The notes beneath the pieces were generated by a model, which saw only the letters and a program-made list of their open reading frames with translations, was not told the DNA's origin and did no database searches. From Castellaniella sp034675905 (GTDB lineage: Bacteria > Pseudomonadota > Gammaproteobacteria > Burkholderiales > Burkholderiaceae_B), in NCBI RefSeq assembly GCF_034675905.1, contig NZ_JAUCCV010000006.1, positions 1-33,628 of the forward strand: a stretch of 33,628 bases of DNA, given 5' to 3'. Positions within the stretch are counted from its first letter, which is position 1, and the number at the start of each line of letters is the position of its first letter. Below, one piece after another: positions 7,582 to 14,809 of this stretch. Position numbers and translations under genes: made by a program.

Positions 7582-8907
7582 TCAGGCCGGCAGAACCTGG
7601 CGCACCGTGCGGTCCAGGCGATCCACGATCTGGTCGATATCCGCCGCCGTGCAGATGAAAGGCGGCGCCAGCAGCACATGATCGCCATGCACTCCGTCGA
7701 TGGTGCCGCCCATGGGATACATCATCAGACCGTTTTCCATAGCCTGCCGTTTCAGCGCCGCATGGGTTTTCAGCGCCGGATCCAGCACGGCCTTGGTCGC
7801 GCGGTCCTGCACGAACTCGACACCGACGAACAGGCCTCGGCCACGAATGTCGCCCACATTCGGATGATCGGCGAAGACTTCCCGCAGCCGGGTCCGCAGC
7901 TGTTCGCCTCGCGCCTGGACATTGGCCAACAAGCCATCGCGCTCGATCACGCGCTGTACGGCCAGCGCAGCCGCGCAAGCCGTGGCATGCCCCATATAGG
8001 TATGGCCATGCTGAAAAAAGCCGCTGCCCTGCACGATGGTGTCATAGATGCGGCGGCTGGCCAGCATGGCGCCGATCGGCTGGTAGCCGGCCCCCAGGCC
8101 TTTGGCGATGGTCAGGATATCAGGGGCCACGCCGTCTTCGGCGCAAGCGAACAGATGCCCGGTGCGCCCCATGCCGGACATGACTTCGTCCAGAATCAGC
8201 AGCACCCCATGACGGTCGCATACCTGGCGGATACCTTGCAGGTAGGTGCGCACCGGCGGCACGGCGCCGGCCGTCGCGCCGACCACGGTCTCGGCCACAA
8301 ACGCCGCCACCCGCCCTGGCCCGATGGACCGGATCATGGCGTCCAATTCATCGGCCAGGCGCTGCGCATAGGATTCTTCGGTTTCATCCGGCCGCTGGTC
8401 GCGGTAGGCATAGCAGGGCGATACATGGCTGGCCGGCGTCAACAGCGGCAGAAACGGCTGACGCCGCCAGGCGTTGCCGCCGATGGCCAAGGCCCCCAGC
8501 GTATTGCCGTGATAGCTTTGACGCCGGGCGATGAACTGGCTGCGGTCCGTTTCGCCCCGTTCGACGAAATACTGCCGGGCCAGCTTCAACGCCGCCTCGA
8601 CCGCCTCGGACCCGCCGGAGACGAAATACACGTGATCCAGATCGCCGGGGGCCCGCTGCGCCAGAAAATCCGCCAGCTCTTCGCACGCCTGCGTCGTGAA
8701 GAAGGAAGAATGGGCATACGCCACCTGATCCAGCTGCGCCTTGATGGCGGCAATCACATCCGGATGCCCATGGCCCAGGCAGGACACGGCCGCCCCGCCG
8801 GACGCATCCAGGTACTGGCGCCCATCCTCGTCAAACAGGGAAACCCCCTGGCCGCGCACCGCGCGTTTCAGCGTATGCTGGGGATTCCGGTGAAATACAT
8901 GTGTCAT
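7582..8907 (-). CDS. Class-III PLP-dependent aminotransferase
   Basis: 441 residues from ATG 8907 (MTHVFHRNP). Fold-type I, class III: SGGSEAVEAALKLARQ for cofactor binding, the SYHGNT block, LILDEVMSGMGRTG with D240 for the PLP ring nitrogen, and TIAKGLGAGYQP with the Schiff-base lysine K269. Such enzymes move amino groups from omega-amino acids, diamines or beta-amino acids to pyruvate or 2-oxoglutarate. It is divergent from an RpiR regulator with a shared 125-base region that holds an inverted repeat, and the CMD gene lies downstream. A catabolic role for an amine or amide substrate is inferred; the exact substrate cannot be read. Confidence 0.93.
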   Translation of the reverse strand: MTHVFHRNPQHTLKRAVRGQGVSLFDEDGRQYLDASGGAAVSCLGHGHPDVIAAIKAQLDQVAYAHSSFFTTQACEELADFLAQRAPGDLDHVYFVSGGSEAVEAALKLARQYFVERGETDRSQFIARRQSYHGNTLGALAIGGNAWRRQPFLPLLTPASHVSPCYAYRDQRPDETEESYAQRLADELDAMIRSIGPGRVAAFVAETVVGATAGAVPPVRTYLQGIRQVCDRHGVLLILDEVMSGMGRTGHLFACAEDGVAPDILTIAKGLGAGYQPIGAMLASRRIYDTIVQGSGFFQHGHTYMGHATACAAALAVQRVIERDGLLANVQARGEQLRTRLREVFADHPNVGDIRGRGLFVGVEFVQDRATKAVLDPALKTHAALKRQAMENGLMMYPMGGTIDGVHGDHVLLAPPFICTAADIDQIVDRLDRTVRQVLPA

Positions 8908-8962
8908 GAAAGGGCCTCGCTGCCCTATAGGGCCAAGCACAAAAACCAGTGAATTCAACAAA

Positions 8963-8990
8963 TGTTTCGTATATCATATATCATGAAACA
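8963..8990. promoter_or_regulatory. Candidate operator between aminotransferase and rpiR-like gene
   Basis: Inverted repeat TGTTTC (8963-8968) and GAAACA (8985-8990) around an AT-rich centre (GTATATCATATATCAT) in an otherwise GC-rich divergent intergenic region. Position and symmetry suit the binding site of the adjacent RpiR regulator. The assignment is inferred. Confidence 0.55.
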
Positions 8991-9032
8991 CTTGAATGTA
9001 TTCTTGATCGACTCTTCGCCTACGCTTCTGTC

Positions 9033-9901
9033 ATGTCTGCCCCACACTCCCCCGACGAGCTGATTCAGCACATCCAGTCGCAATTCACGACCCTGAGCCC
9101 GCAGTTCCAGGCCAGCGCCCGCTACCTGATCGATCATCCGGCCCAGGTTTCGACGCTATCGGCCCGTAAACTGGCGGCGCTGGCCGGCGTACAACCCGCG
9201 ACCCTGGTGCGCCTGGCGCAGCATCTGGGATATGCCGGCTGGGATGCACTGAAATCGGTCTTTACCCGCGAATTGCAGCAGCGGCCCGGCGGCTATGCCG
9301 CCCGCGCCCAGTCTTTGGTCGAACGACCGGAATCCGAACAAACCGCCTGGCACAACGCCAGCCAGCAGCAATCCCGCAACCTGATGGCGCTGGAAGCCGT
9401 CAACCGCCAGGCCATGCACCGGGTCATCACCCATCTGGCCGCTACGCAGCGCATCGTCATCGCGGGGTTCCGTTCATCCTATCCCCCGGCATTCAGCCTG
9501 TGCTACCTATGCAGCCTGTTTCGTTCCGATGTCCAGCTGCTGCACAATGCCGGCGGCACCATGAGCCTGGACCTGCATCACCTGCAACCGACGGATACGG
9601 TCATTCTCATCAGTTACGCGCCCTATTCCCGCGAAATCCTGCAAGTCGCCCAGGCGGCCCGCGCACGCCGCTGCACGGTGCTGGCCCTGTGCGACAGCCA
9701 GGTGGCCCCGATCGCCTTGCAGGCCGATCATGTGCTGCTCTTTCCGACCCAGGGGCATTCTTTTTTTTCCCCTCGACTGTCGCTACCCAGGCGCTGGTCG
9801 AAATGCTGGCCCAGCAACTGCTGACGCACAGCGGTGAACGCGCCATCACCGCCTTGTCTCAGGCCGAAGACCAACTGCACGCTACCGGCGCTTATCTGTG
9901 A
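9033..9901 (+). CDS. RpiR/MurR-family transcriptional regulator, frameshifted
   Basis: N-terminal RpiR helix-turn-helix (LSARKLAALAGVQPATLVRLAQ) and a C-terminal SIS sugar-phosphate isomerase-like domain (RIVIAGFRSSYPPAFSL, then DTVILISYAPYSREIL). The frame from 9033 stops at 9824, but the family C-terminus continues in another frame from about 9773 (PSTVATQALVEMLAQQLL) to the stop at 9901. The break is at a run of eight T followed by four C (9761-9772); one more base or two fewer would restore the frame. The restored stop is 6 bases before the next ATG, as expected in an operon. Either a sequencing error, a phase-variable tract, or a real truncation that loses about 40 residues. Confidence 0.85.
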
Positions 9902-9907
9902 ATTGTC

Positions 9908-10933
9908 ATGACGTCTGATTCCCTTTCCCTGTCCTGGCTGGACGCTCACGGTTCTCATCACGACATCGGCCTGGCCTTGGGACGATGGGGCGCGCGGGCC
10001 TGTCGACAGCACCTGATCCATTCCGACGCCTGGGCGCAGGTCATGGCGCACCGCCACCACCCGGCTATCCCGGCGTTACGGGCCTTGCTGCATCAGCATT
10101 TTCCCTGGATCGAACAGGAACTCGCCGGCCTGGCCGCAGGCCTGGAGCTGGCGCCCGAAGACGTATTCCTGTGGAACTGCCGGGGAGATCTATGGGCGCT
10201 GGCGCCCGATGGCTGCACCACGGTCCTGGCGCCGCAGCGATTGAGCCACAACGAAGACGGCGATCCCGGATTCGCCGGCGCTTGCGGCCTGGCCAAAATC
10301 CGGCCTATCGACGCACCGGCCTTCGTCTCGTTTCTATACCCGGGATCCCTGCCCGGCCACACTTTTGCCGTCAACCAGGCGGGACTGGCGATCACCGTCA
10401 ACAATGTCCGCGCCCGGCAGGCGCAGGCCGCGGGGCTGCCGCGCATGATGCTGACCCGCGCCCTGTTGACCGCCCAGACGCCGGCCCAGGCCATCGCCCT
10501 GCTGCAGGCGCACCCCCGCATGGGTGCATTTCACCTGGGCATCGGCCAGGCAGGCGCAAAAGGCACCTTCAGTGTGGAATTCAGCCAGCAGGCCGTCTCG
10601 ATCCAGACGGTCCGTCAGGCCAGGCGCCTGCATGCCAACCATGCGTTGCATGATGCGCAACAGGACCTGCCGCAGATCATCACTGCCTCGTCCTCGCACC
10701 GTCAATCCCGGGGCGAAGCGCTGCTGGATCAAGATACCGCAGCGCTGGACATCCTGCGCGATACGGCAGACGCCGTCGAACCCATTTTGCGGCTGTCCCC
10801 GACCGATACCGATCAGGAAAACACGCTGGCGACGGCGGATATCGATCTGTCAGGCGAACTGGCGGACTGGGTTGTCTACCGCCCTGGCGACCACCAACCC
10901 GCCTATCGCTTCAACGGTCTGCACGCGTCCTGA
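9908..10933 (+). CDS. C45-family (acyl-CoA:6-aminopenicillanate acyltransferase-like) Ntn hydrolase
   Basis: 341 residues resembling the C45 peptidase/isopenicillin-N acyltransferase family. The key motif is DGCTTVL with C103, the expected site of autocatalytic Gly-Cys cleavage that leaves an N-terminal nucleophile. Other family blocks are NCRGDLW before it, LPGHTFAVNQAGLAITVNN, RARQAQAAGLPRMMLTRALL and LHANHAL. Bacterial members are mostly uncharacterised amide hydrolases or acyltransferases. It follows the RpiR gene by 6 bases, and an aminotransferase is divergent, so an amide-hydrolysis-then-transamination route is a reasonable inference. Its stop abuts the convergent cytochrome c stop. 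Confidence 0.85.
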   Translation: MTSDSLSLSWLDAHGSHHDIGLALGRWGARACRQHLIHSDAWAQVMAHRHHPAIPALRALLHQHFPWIEQELAGLAAGLELAPEDVFLWNCRGDLWALAPDGCTTVLAPQRLSHNEDGDPGFAGACGLAKIRPIDAPAFVSFLYPGSLPGHTFAVNQAGLAITVNNVRARQAQAAGLPRMMLTRALLTAQTPAQAIALLQAHPRMGAFHLGIGQAGAKGTFSVEFSQQAVSIQTVRQARRLHANHALHDAQQDLPQIITASSSHRQSRGEALLDQDTAALDILRDTADAVEPILRLSPTDTDQENTLATADIDLSGELADWVVYRPGDHQPAYRFNGLHAS

Positions 10934-11251
10934 TTACTGGACGCGGCTGACCATGTATTCGACGGCAGCGCGCAGGCTTTCGTCATCGGCCTTGGTGCCG
11001 CCACGCGCCGGCATCGCGCCCTTGCCCTTGGTGGCGACGCTGACCATCTCGTCCATGCCGCGTGCAATCAGCGGCGCCCAAGCCTGCTTGTTGCCCAGCT
11101 TCGGGGCATTGGCCGCACCGGTGCTATGGCAAGCGATGCAAGCCGACTTGTAGAGTTTCTCGCCTTTTTTCAAGGTGCCCGCATCCGACGCGACCGACAG
11201 AGCCGGAACCAGGGCCAGACTCAGGACGGCAAGGCTTAGTGTCTTCAACAT
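10934..11251 (-). CDS. Cytochrome c5-type periplasmic electron carrier
   Basis: About 105 residues from ATG 11251. Signal peptide MLKTLSLAVLSLALVPALSVAS, then a single class-I c-type heme motif CIACH, and the distal Met in GAMPARGG, typical of cytochrome c5. GGAG lies six bases before ATG 11251, which favours it over the two ATGs just upstream (11257, 11263). It is downstream of nirK on the same strand (138 bases between), so it is a plausible electron donor to the copper nitrite reductase (inference). Its stop is immediately next to that of the convergent C45 gene. Confidence 0.92.
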   Translation of the reverse strand: MLKTLSLAVLSLALVPALSVASDAGTLKKGEKLYKSACIACHSTGAANAPKLGNKQAWAPLIARGMDEMVSVATKGKGAMPARGGTKADDESLRAAVEYMVSRVQ

Positions 11252-11307
11252 ACTCATCTCCATGTGTCAGGCGTCGCTTTTGATCAGGCGCCTTTCTGTT
11301 CAAGGTG

Positions 11308-11330
11308 CCCGGCCGGACCATCCGGCCGGG
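11308..11330 (-). terminator. Perfect hairpin between nirK and cytochrome c5
   Basis: Ten-base perfect arms cccggccgga (11308-11317) and tccggccggg (11321-11330) around a three-base loop. There is no T run on either strand, so it is a weak or partial terminator, or an mRNA stabiliser/processing structure after nirK. Confidence 0.4.
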
Positions 11331-11389
11331 AGTTCAGGGTTCTTCGGCAGCAGCCCATGCTGTCCGCCCGGAGAACCCCGTCCTGCGGC

Positions 11390-12472
11390 TTACTTGATGG
11401 GGCTGGGCGCCGAGATCTGCTTCATCAGATCGTCGTTCCACTTGCCGTCCACCTTCACGTGGCCCGCCGCACCCAATTCGAAGGCTTCGATCAGGTTGTG
11501 GTTCACGTAGGCATAGATGCCCGGCTGCTTGAAGGTGTAGAGCGCCGCCCCGGCGGTGCCGCCCGGAATGAACCAGGTCTCCAGGTTGCGTTCCGGCTTG
11601 TTGATGAACTTGCCGGTGGCCCAGACGTAGTCGCCATGCCCGCCGATCAGGTGCGGACGCGTGTCGCGGTTGGCCGTGGAGTGGATGAACAACACGGTTT
11701 CGCCAACCTTGGCCGGCAGCGCGCCTTCACCCGTCAGGGCGCCGACCTTGCCGTTGAACACAATGTGCGAGGGGGTCAGCGTGCGCATGACTTCGACCGT
11801 ATCGCCATAGCTTTCCAGCGGCGTGTCGTAGGACTTGTAGTTACCTTCCTCGTCCTTGGGGATGTACAGATCGAACTCACCGATGGTGTAGGCCTTGTCA
11901 TAGGCCAGCTTCTTGCCATTGCCATCGGTCAGGCCTTCGCGTGGCAACACCATCAACGTACCGCTCATGCCCGACACCACGTGCCAAGGCACCATGCCTT
12001 CAGGCGCGCAGTGGTAAATGAACGTCCCGGTACGGTCCGCCTTGAACCGCAACACCGTCTTTTCACCCGGCTGGATCTTGGTCAACGTCGCACCGCCCAG
12101 CGCCCCGGTGGAGGCATGGAAGTCAATGTTGTGTTCCAGGGTGCTGCTCGTCGGATTGATCAGGGTCAGCTGCACGTAGTCGCCTTCATGCACCACCATG
12201 GTCGGGCCGGGCATCGTGCCGTTGAACGTCATGGCCTGCAGCGTCGTGCCGTTTTCCTCGTCGATGACGATCTTCTTTTCTTCGATCGTCATGGTGAACT
12301 CGACGACGCGCGGCTTGGCCGTGGTGGCCTGCTCGTGCTTCATCACATTAGGCGGGGCCACCAGCATAGGGCGGATATGCTCCAGCTTATCGGCAGGGTC
12401 TGCCAGTGCTGCGCCGCCTGCCAGCAAAGATGCCAGTGCCGTGGCTGCCATACACAGACGAAATACCTTCAT
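11390..12472 (-). CDS. nirK: Copper-containing nitrite reductase NirK
   Basis: 360 residues from ATG 12472, with GGGAG six bases upstream; the TTG two codons earlier is less likely. Signal peptide MKVFRLCMAATALASLLAGG, then two cupredoxin domains. Type-1 copper ligands are H114, C155, H164 and M169; type-2 ligands and proton relay are H119, H154, D117, a later HLIGGHGD histidine and the VNHNLIEAF histidine. The enzyme reduces nitrite to NO in the periplasm during denitrification. It has its own FNR-type box upstream, follows nirV and precedes a cytochrome c5. No nor or nos genes are in the window. Confidence 0.97.
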   Translation of the reverse strand: MKVFRLCMAATALASLLAGGAALADPADKLEHIRPMLVAPPNVMKHEQATTAKPRVVEFTMTIEEKKIVIDEENGTTLQAMTFNGTMPGPTMVVHEGDYVQLTLINPTSSTLEHNIDFHASTGALGGATLTKIQPGEKTVLRFKADRTGTFIYHCAPEGMVPWHVVSGMSGTLMVLPREGLTDGNGKKLAYDKAYTIGEFDLYIPKDEEGNYKSYDTPLESYGDTVEVMRTLTPSHIVFNGKVGALTGEGALPAKVGETVLFIHSTANRDTRPHLIGGHGDYVWATGKFINKPERNLETWFIPGGTAGAALYTFKQPGIYAYVNHNLIEAFELGAAGHVKVDGKWNDDLMKQISAPSPIK

Positions 12473-12545
12473 ATACAACTCCCTGATTGGATGACGTGTG
12501 TCTTCTTCGACGGCTTCATCATGTCATGTGCGGGGTTAACCCTTA

Positions 12546-12559
12546 TTGCTCTGGATCAA
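12546..12559 (-). promoter_or_regulatory. FNR/DNR-type box upstream of nirK
   Basis: On the minus strand TTGAT-CCAG-AGCAA, one mismatch from TTGAT-N4-ATCAA. Its centre lies about 32 bases upstream of a CATGAT -10-like element (12518-12523), as in class-II FNR promoters centred at -41.5, and 80 bases upstream of the nirK ATG. Anaerobic or NO-responsive control is inferred. Confidence 0.75.
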
Positions 12560-12608
12560 CCTCGTTCATGGGAAATTCAGGTGTTGTTCAAAAGACTTGA
12601 TCTGGCGC

Positions 12609-12644
12609 AAAAGCAGCAGGGCCTCCTGCGCACAGGAGGCCCTG
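12609..12644 (-). terminator. Rho-independent terminator of nirV
   Basis: Perfect 12-bp stem (12633-12644 with 12617-12628) and four-base loop, followed on the minus strand by CTTTTGCG (A run 12609-12612 on the plus strand). It is 22 bases past the nirV stop and upstream of the nirK promoter, so nirV and nirK are probably separate transcripts. Confidence 0.75.
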
Positions 12645-12666
12645 GATGGATGCGCCGGCACGACAC

Positions 12667-13505
12667 TCAACTGGACCGAACCAGGCGAAACCCCAGATTG
12701 GCAGGCGGCAGGCCGATGGAACACGCGCCATTGCGCGGGTCGCGGATGAAATCCGGCATGGCAGCGATATGCGCGCCGGCCAGAATGCGCACGCCGCAGT
12801 TTTCACGGGGCGCCAGCGGCAGGGTTCCGACGCTGTGGCTGGCAAAGCAGGTGTCCGTCCATTCCCAGACGTTGCCGCCCATGTCGCTGACCCCCAGAGC
12901 ATTGACGCCAAAATGCCCAAAAGACTGAGCGGATTTGACGCGACCCCGACGGCGGGTGATTTCCCGTTCGTATTCCGCCAACCAGCGCACGGACGGGTTG
13001 GCCGGATCAGATGGCAGGGCGCCTTCTTCCCGATATTGTTCCGCAGCGGCCCGCACCCATTCGGTGTAGTTCGGCAGCCGCCAGGTCTGGCCGGTTTCCC
13101 GCGACAGCCAGGCGGCGTAGGTGGTGGCATCCGACCAGCTGATGCCGACTGCGGGCAGGTCCGGGGCGCTCAACTCACGAAAGCCTTTGTCCAGCCGCTT
13201 GCAGGCGCCTGCCTGCACGCAACGGGCGTATTCCGCCTGGCTGACCTGGCGTCGCATGATGACCCATCCGCCCGCTACGCTGCCCTGGACGCGGGGCGCA
13301 TCCACGGGCCGGCCTTGATCCAGGAATTCCCCGGCTGCCTGGTAGGTGAACTCGCCAGCGGGGATAGGAATGATGTCTATCGCAGGGGCGGCTTGGGCGA
13401 CACTGATGACGGCGGCACATGCGGCGCCCGTCAGGGCGGCCTGCAACAGTGCTACGAGTGCGCCGACGGGACGGGGGATTTGCGTGCGGAGGGAGTCTGT
13501 TTCAT
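12667..13505 (-). CDS. nirV: NirV-like SUMF1/formylglycine-generating-enzyme family protein, 5' frameshift
   Basis: About 260 residues of FGE/SUMF1-type domain: IPIPAGEFTYQAAGEFLDQG, VIMRRQVSQAEYARCV, GISWSDATTYAAWLS, WRLPNYTEWVRAA, DMGGNVWEWTDTC and ANLGFRLVRS. It neighbours nirK, hence NirV; its role in nitrite reduction is not settled in the literature. The main frame has no ATG start. An ATG at 13505 with GAGG six bases upstream opens MKQTPSARKS, and adding one C at a five-C run (plus-strand G 13473-13477) joins this to PVGALVALLQAALTGAACAA, giving a clean signal peptide and a 279-residue protein. So either a base is missing from the sequence or the gene is broken near its start. Confidence 0.82.
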
Positions 13506-13557
13506 GGAGGACCTCGTGGGGACCTCTCTATTGGACTCGGAAGCGTTGGTTGCTGTG

Positions 13558-13571
13558 TTGAGGCGGGTCAA
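13558..13571 (-). promoter_or_regulatory. FNR/DNR-type box upstream of nirV
   Basis: TTGA-N6-TCAA with perfect outer half-sites (13558-13561 and 13568-13571), centred about 60 bases upstream of the ATG at 13505. A TCCAAT -10-like hexamer (13530-13535) lies at the spacing expected for a class-II FNR site. Confidence 0.6.
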
Positions 13572-13585
13572 AGGTTAGGGCTGTC

Positions 13586-13790
13586 GCCAGGTGGAGCGTG
13601 TGTGGGTGTTTTGCGCCCCAGCCAGCGGTCCGGCCTGTGGCCGGACTCCCCGGATCTGCCTCGTACGGGCGAGCGACGGGCAAACTCGGCCTTCGGCCTC
13701 AGACAGTGCCCCCCGCTTCCCCCGCCCTCCCTTCGTCAGCATCCGGCGCTGGCCGACCGGGCGCAAAACACCCACACACGTCCACCTGGC
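13586..13790 (+). repeat. Structured inverted-repeat element, copy 1
   Basis: Terminal arms 13586-13618 and 13759-13790 are complementary over 32 bp with one bulged base. Inside are ccagcg/cgctgg (13622-13627 with 13747-13752), a perfect gtccggcc-tgt-ggccggac hairpin (13628-13646), the conserved core ccccggatctgcctcgt, and a ggccttcggcc hairpin. The core is shared in reverse orientation with copy 2 at 13917-14113. There is no convincing ORF inside, although short frames cross it. Not recognised as a named family. Confidence 0.85.
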
Positions 13791-13807
13791 AAGGGGACCG
13801 AGATCTT

Positions 13808-13842
13808 GGTGTCAAAACACCCTTACTCTCTGTAAAAGTAAG
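13808..13842 (+). other. Two small back-to-back hairpins between the repeat copies
   Basis: GGTGT-caaa-ACACC (13808-13821) is followed without a gap by CTTAC-N11-GTAAG (13822-13842). They sit in the 126-base AT-richer spacer between the two repeat elements, which otherwise contains nothing recognisable. Confidence 0.35.
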
Positions 13843-13916
13843 ACTGGACTAGGTAATGGTATCAAGCCTCAGAGGTAAACAGATGCTCAGCAGGCTCTCG
13901 AACTACAGGGGACCCG

Positions 13917-14113
13917 GCGGGGGTGGCGGCAGGGCAGTTGGCGACCGGTCGGGCGGGGCGGGAGACGAAGGGAGACAGGGGGAAGTCGGGGGCGTGTTTG
14001 AGGAGCGCAGCGACGAGTTCGCCCGCCGCCCTGTCGGACGAGGCAGATCCGGGAAGTCCGGCCACAGGCCGGACCGCCGTCTGGGGGGCCAACTGCCCTG
14101 CCGCCACCCCCGC
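13917..14113 (-). repeat. Structured inverted-repeat element, copy 2 (opposite orientation)
   Basis: Terminal arms 13917-13942 and 14088-14113 form a perfect 26-bp inverted repeat. Read on the minus strand, the interior matches copy 1: hairpin gtccggcc-tgt-ggccggac (14056-14074), then cggatctgcctcgt, a gggcgaactcg-like stretch and ccccctgtctcccttcgtc. The terminal arms do not resemble those of copy 1 in sequence, yet each pair is self-complementary. Copies 1 and 2 fill most of the 575-base stretch between nirV and lipB that holds no gene. Confidence 0.85.
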
Positions 14114-14146
14114 AGCGCAAGAAGCAAACCCCTGCGTCCGCACGCT

Positions 14147-14797
14147 TCAGCCCGCCACAGATTCCCAGGCCGCCGTGAACCGCCGCGCCAGCCGCTCGCC
14201 GACATCGACCAAATCCGCACGGACCCCGCAGGACCGCACATCCACCGTCTGCAAGCCCGCATAACCGCAGGGATTGATCCCCGCAAAAGGGCCGAGATCC
14301 ATATCCACGTTCAACGCCACCCCGTGATAGGCGCAGCCCCGGCGCACCTTGATGCCCAACGCCGCAATCTTTGCCAGCGCATCGCCCTGCGGATCGGACA
14401 GCGCTGATTGAGGCACATAAATCCCCGGCGCACCTGGCTTGCGGCAGGCCGACGGGACGCCCAGATCCGCCAGCACATCCAACACCGTCTGTTCCAGCAG
14501 CGTCACGAAATCGCGTACAAAGACCCGGTGGCGGCGCAGATCAACCAGCGTATACAGCACCACCTGCCCCGGGCCGTGATACGTCACCTGCCCCCCGCGA
14601 TTGCAATGCACTACCGGGATGCCGTGCGGATTCAGGATATGGGATTCCAGGCCGGCCTGCCCCAGCGTATAGACGGGAGCATGTTCCACCAGCCACAGCG
14701 CGTCGGGGGTGTCCGCCCCGCGGTCTTCAGTGAAGTCCTGCATGGACTGCCAGACCGGCAGATACGGAGCGGGACGATTCAGCCAGCGCAACTGCAT
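14147..14797 (-). CDS. lipB: Octanoyl-[acyl-carrier-protein]:protein N-octanoyltransferase LipB
   Basis: 216 residues. It transfers octanoate from ACP to lipoyl domains, the first step of lipoate synthesis. Motifs are NRGGQVTYHGPGQ (67-79), K150 in IKVRRGCAYHG, and the catalytic C177 in INPCGYAGLQTVD. It follows ybeD with a 12-base gap in a dacA-ybeD-lipB order like that of enterobacteria. lipA, which normally comes next, is absent: the repeat elements and nirV follow instead. Confidence 0.97.
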   Translation of the reverse strand: MQLRWLNRPAPYLPVWQSMQDFTEDRGADTPDALWLVEHAPVYTLGQAGLESHILNPHGIPVVHCNRGGQVTYHGPGQVVLYTLVDLRRHRVFVRDFVTLLEQTVLDVLADLGVPSACRKPGAPGIYVPQSALSDPQGDALAKIAALGIKVRRGCAYHGVALNVDMDLGPFAGINPCGYAGLQTVDVRSCGVRADLVDVGERLARRFTAAWESVAG

Positions 14798-14809
14798 GCC
14801 ATCGTCGTC

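Noticed and set aside
11264..12928. A 554-codon plus-strand frame opposite nirK
   Set aside because: Antisense of nirK, whose copper ligands, signal peptide and promoter are all in place on the minus strand.
13593..14407. Several open frames of 60-180 codons across 13.59-14.41 kb on both strands
   Set aside because: They run through the inverted-repeat elements and the antisense of lipB, have no family similarity or ribosome site, and mirror each other on both strands as expected of GC-rich palindromic DNA.
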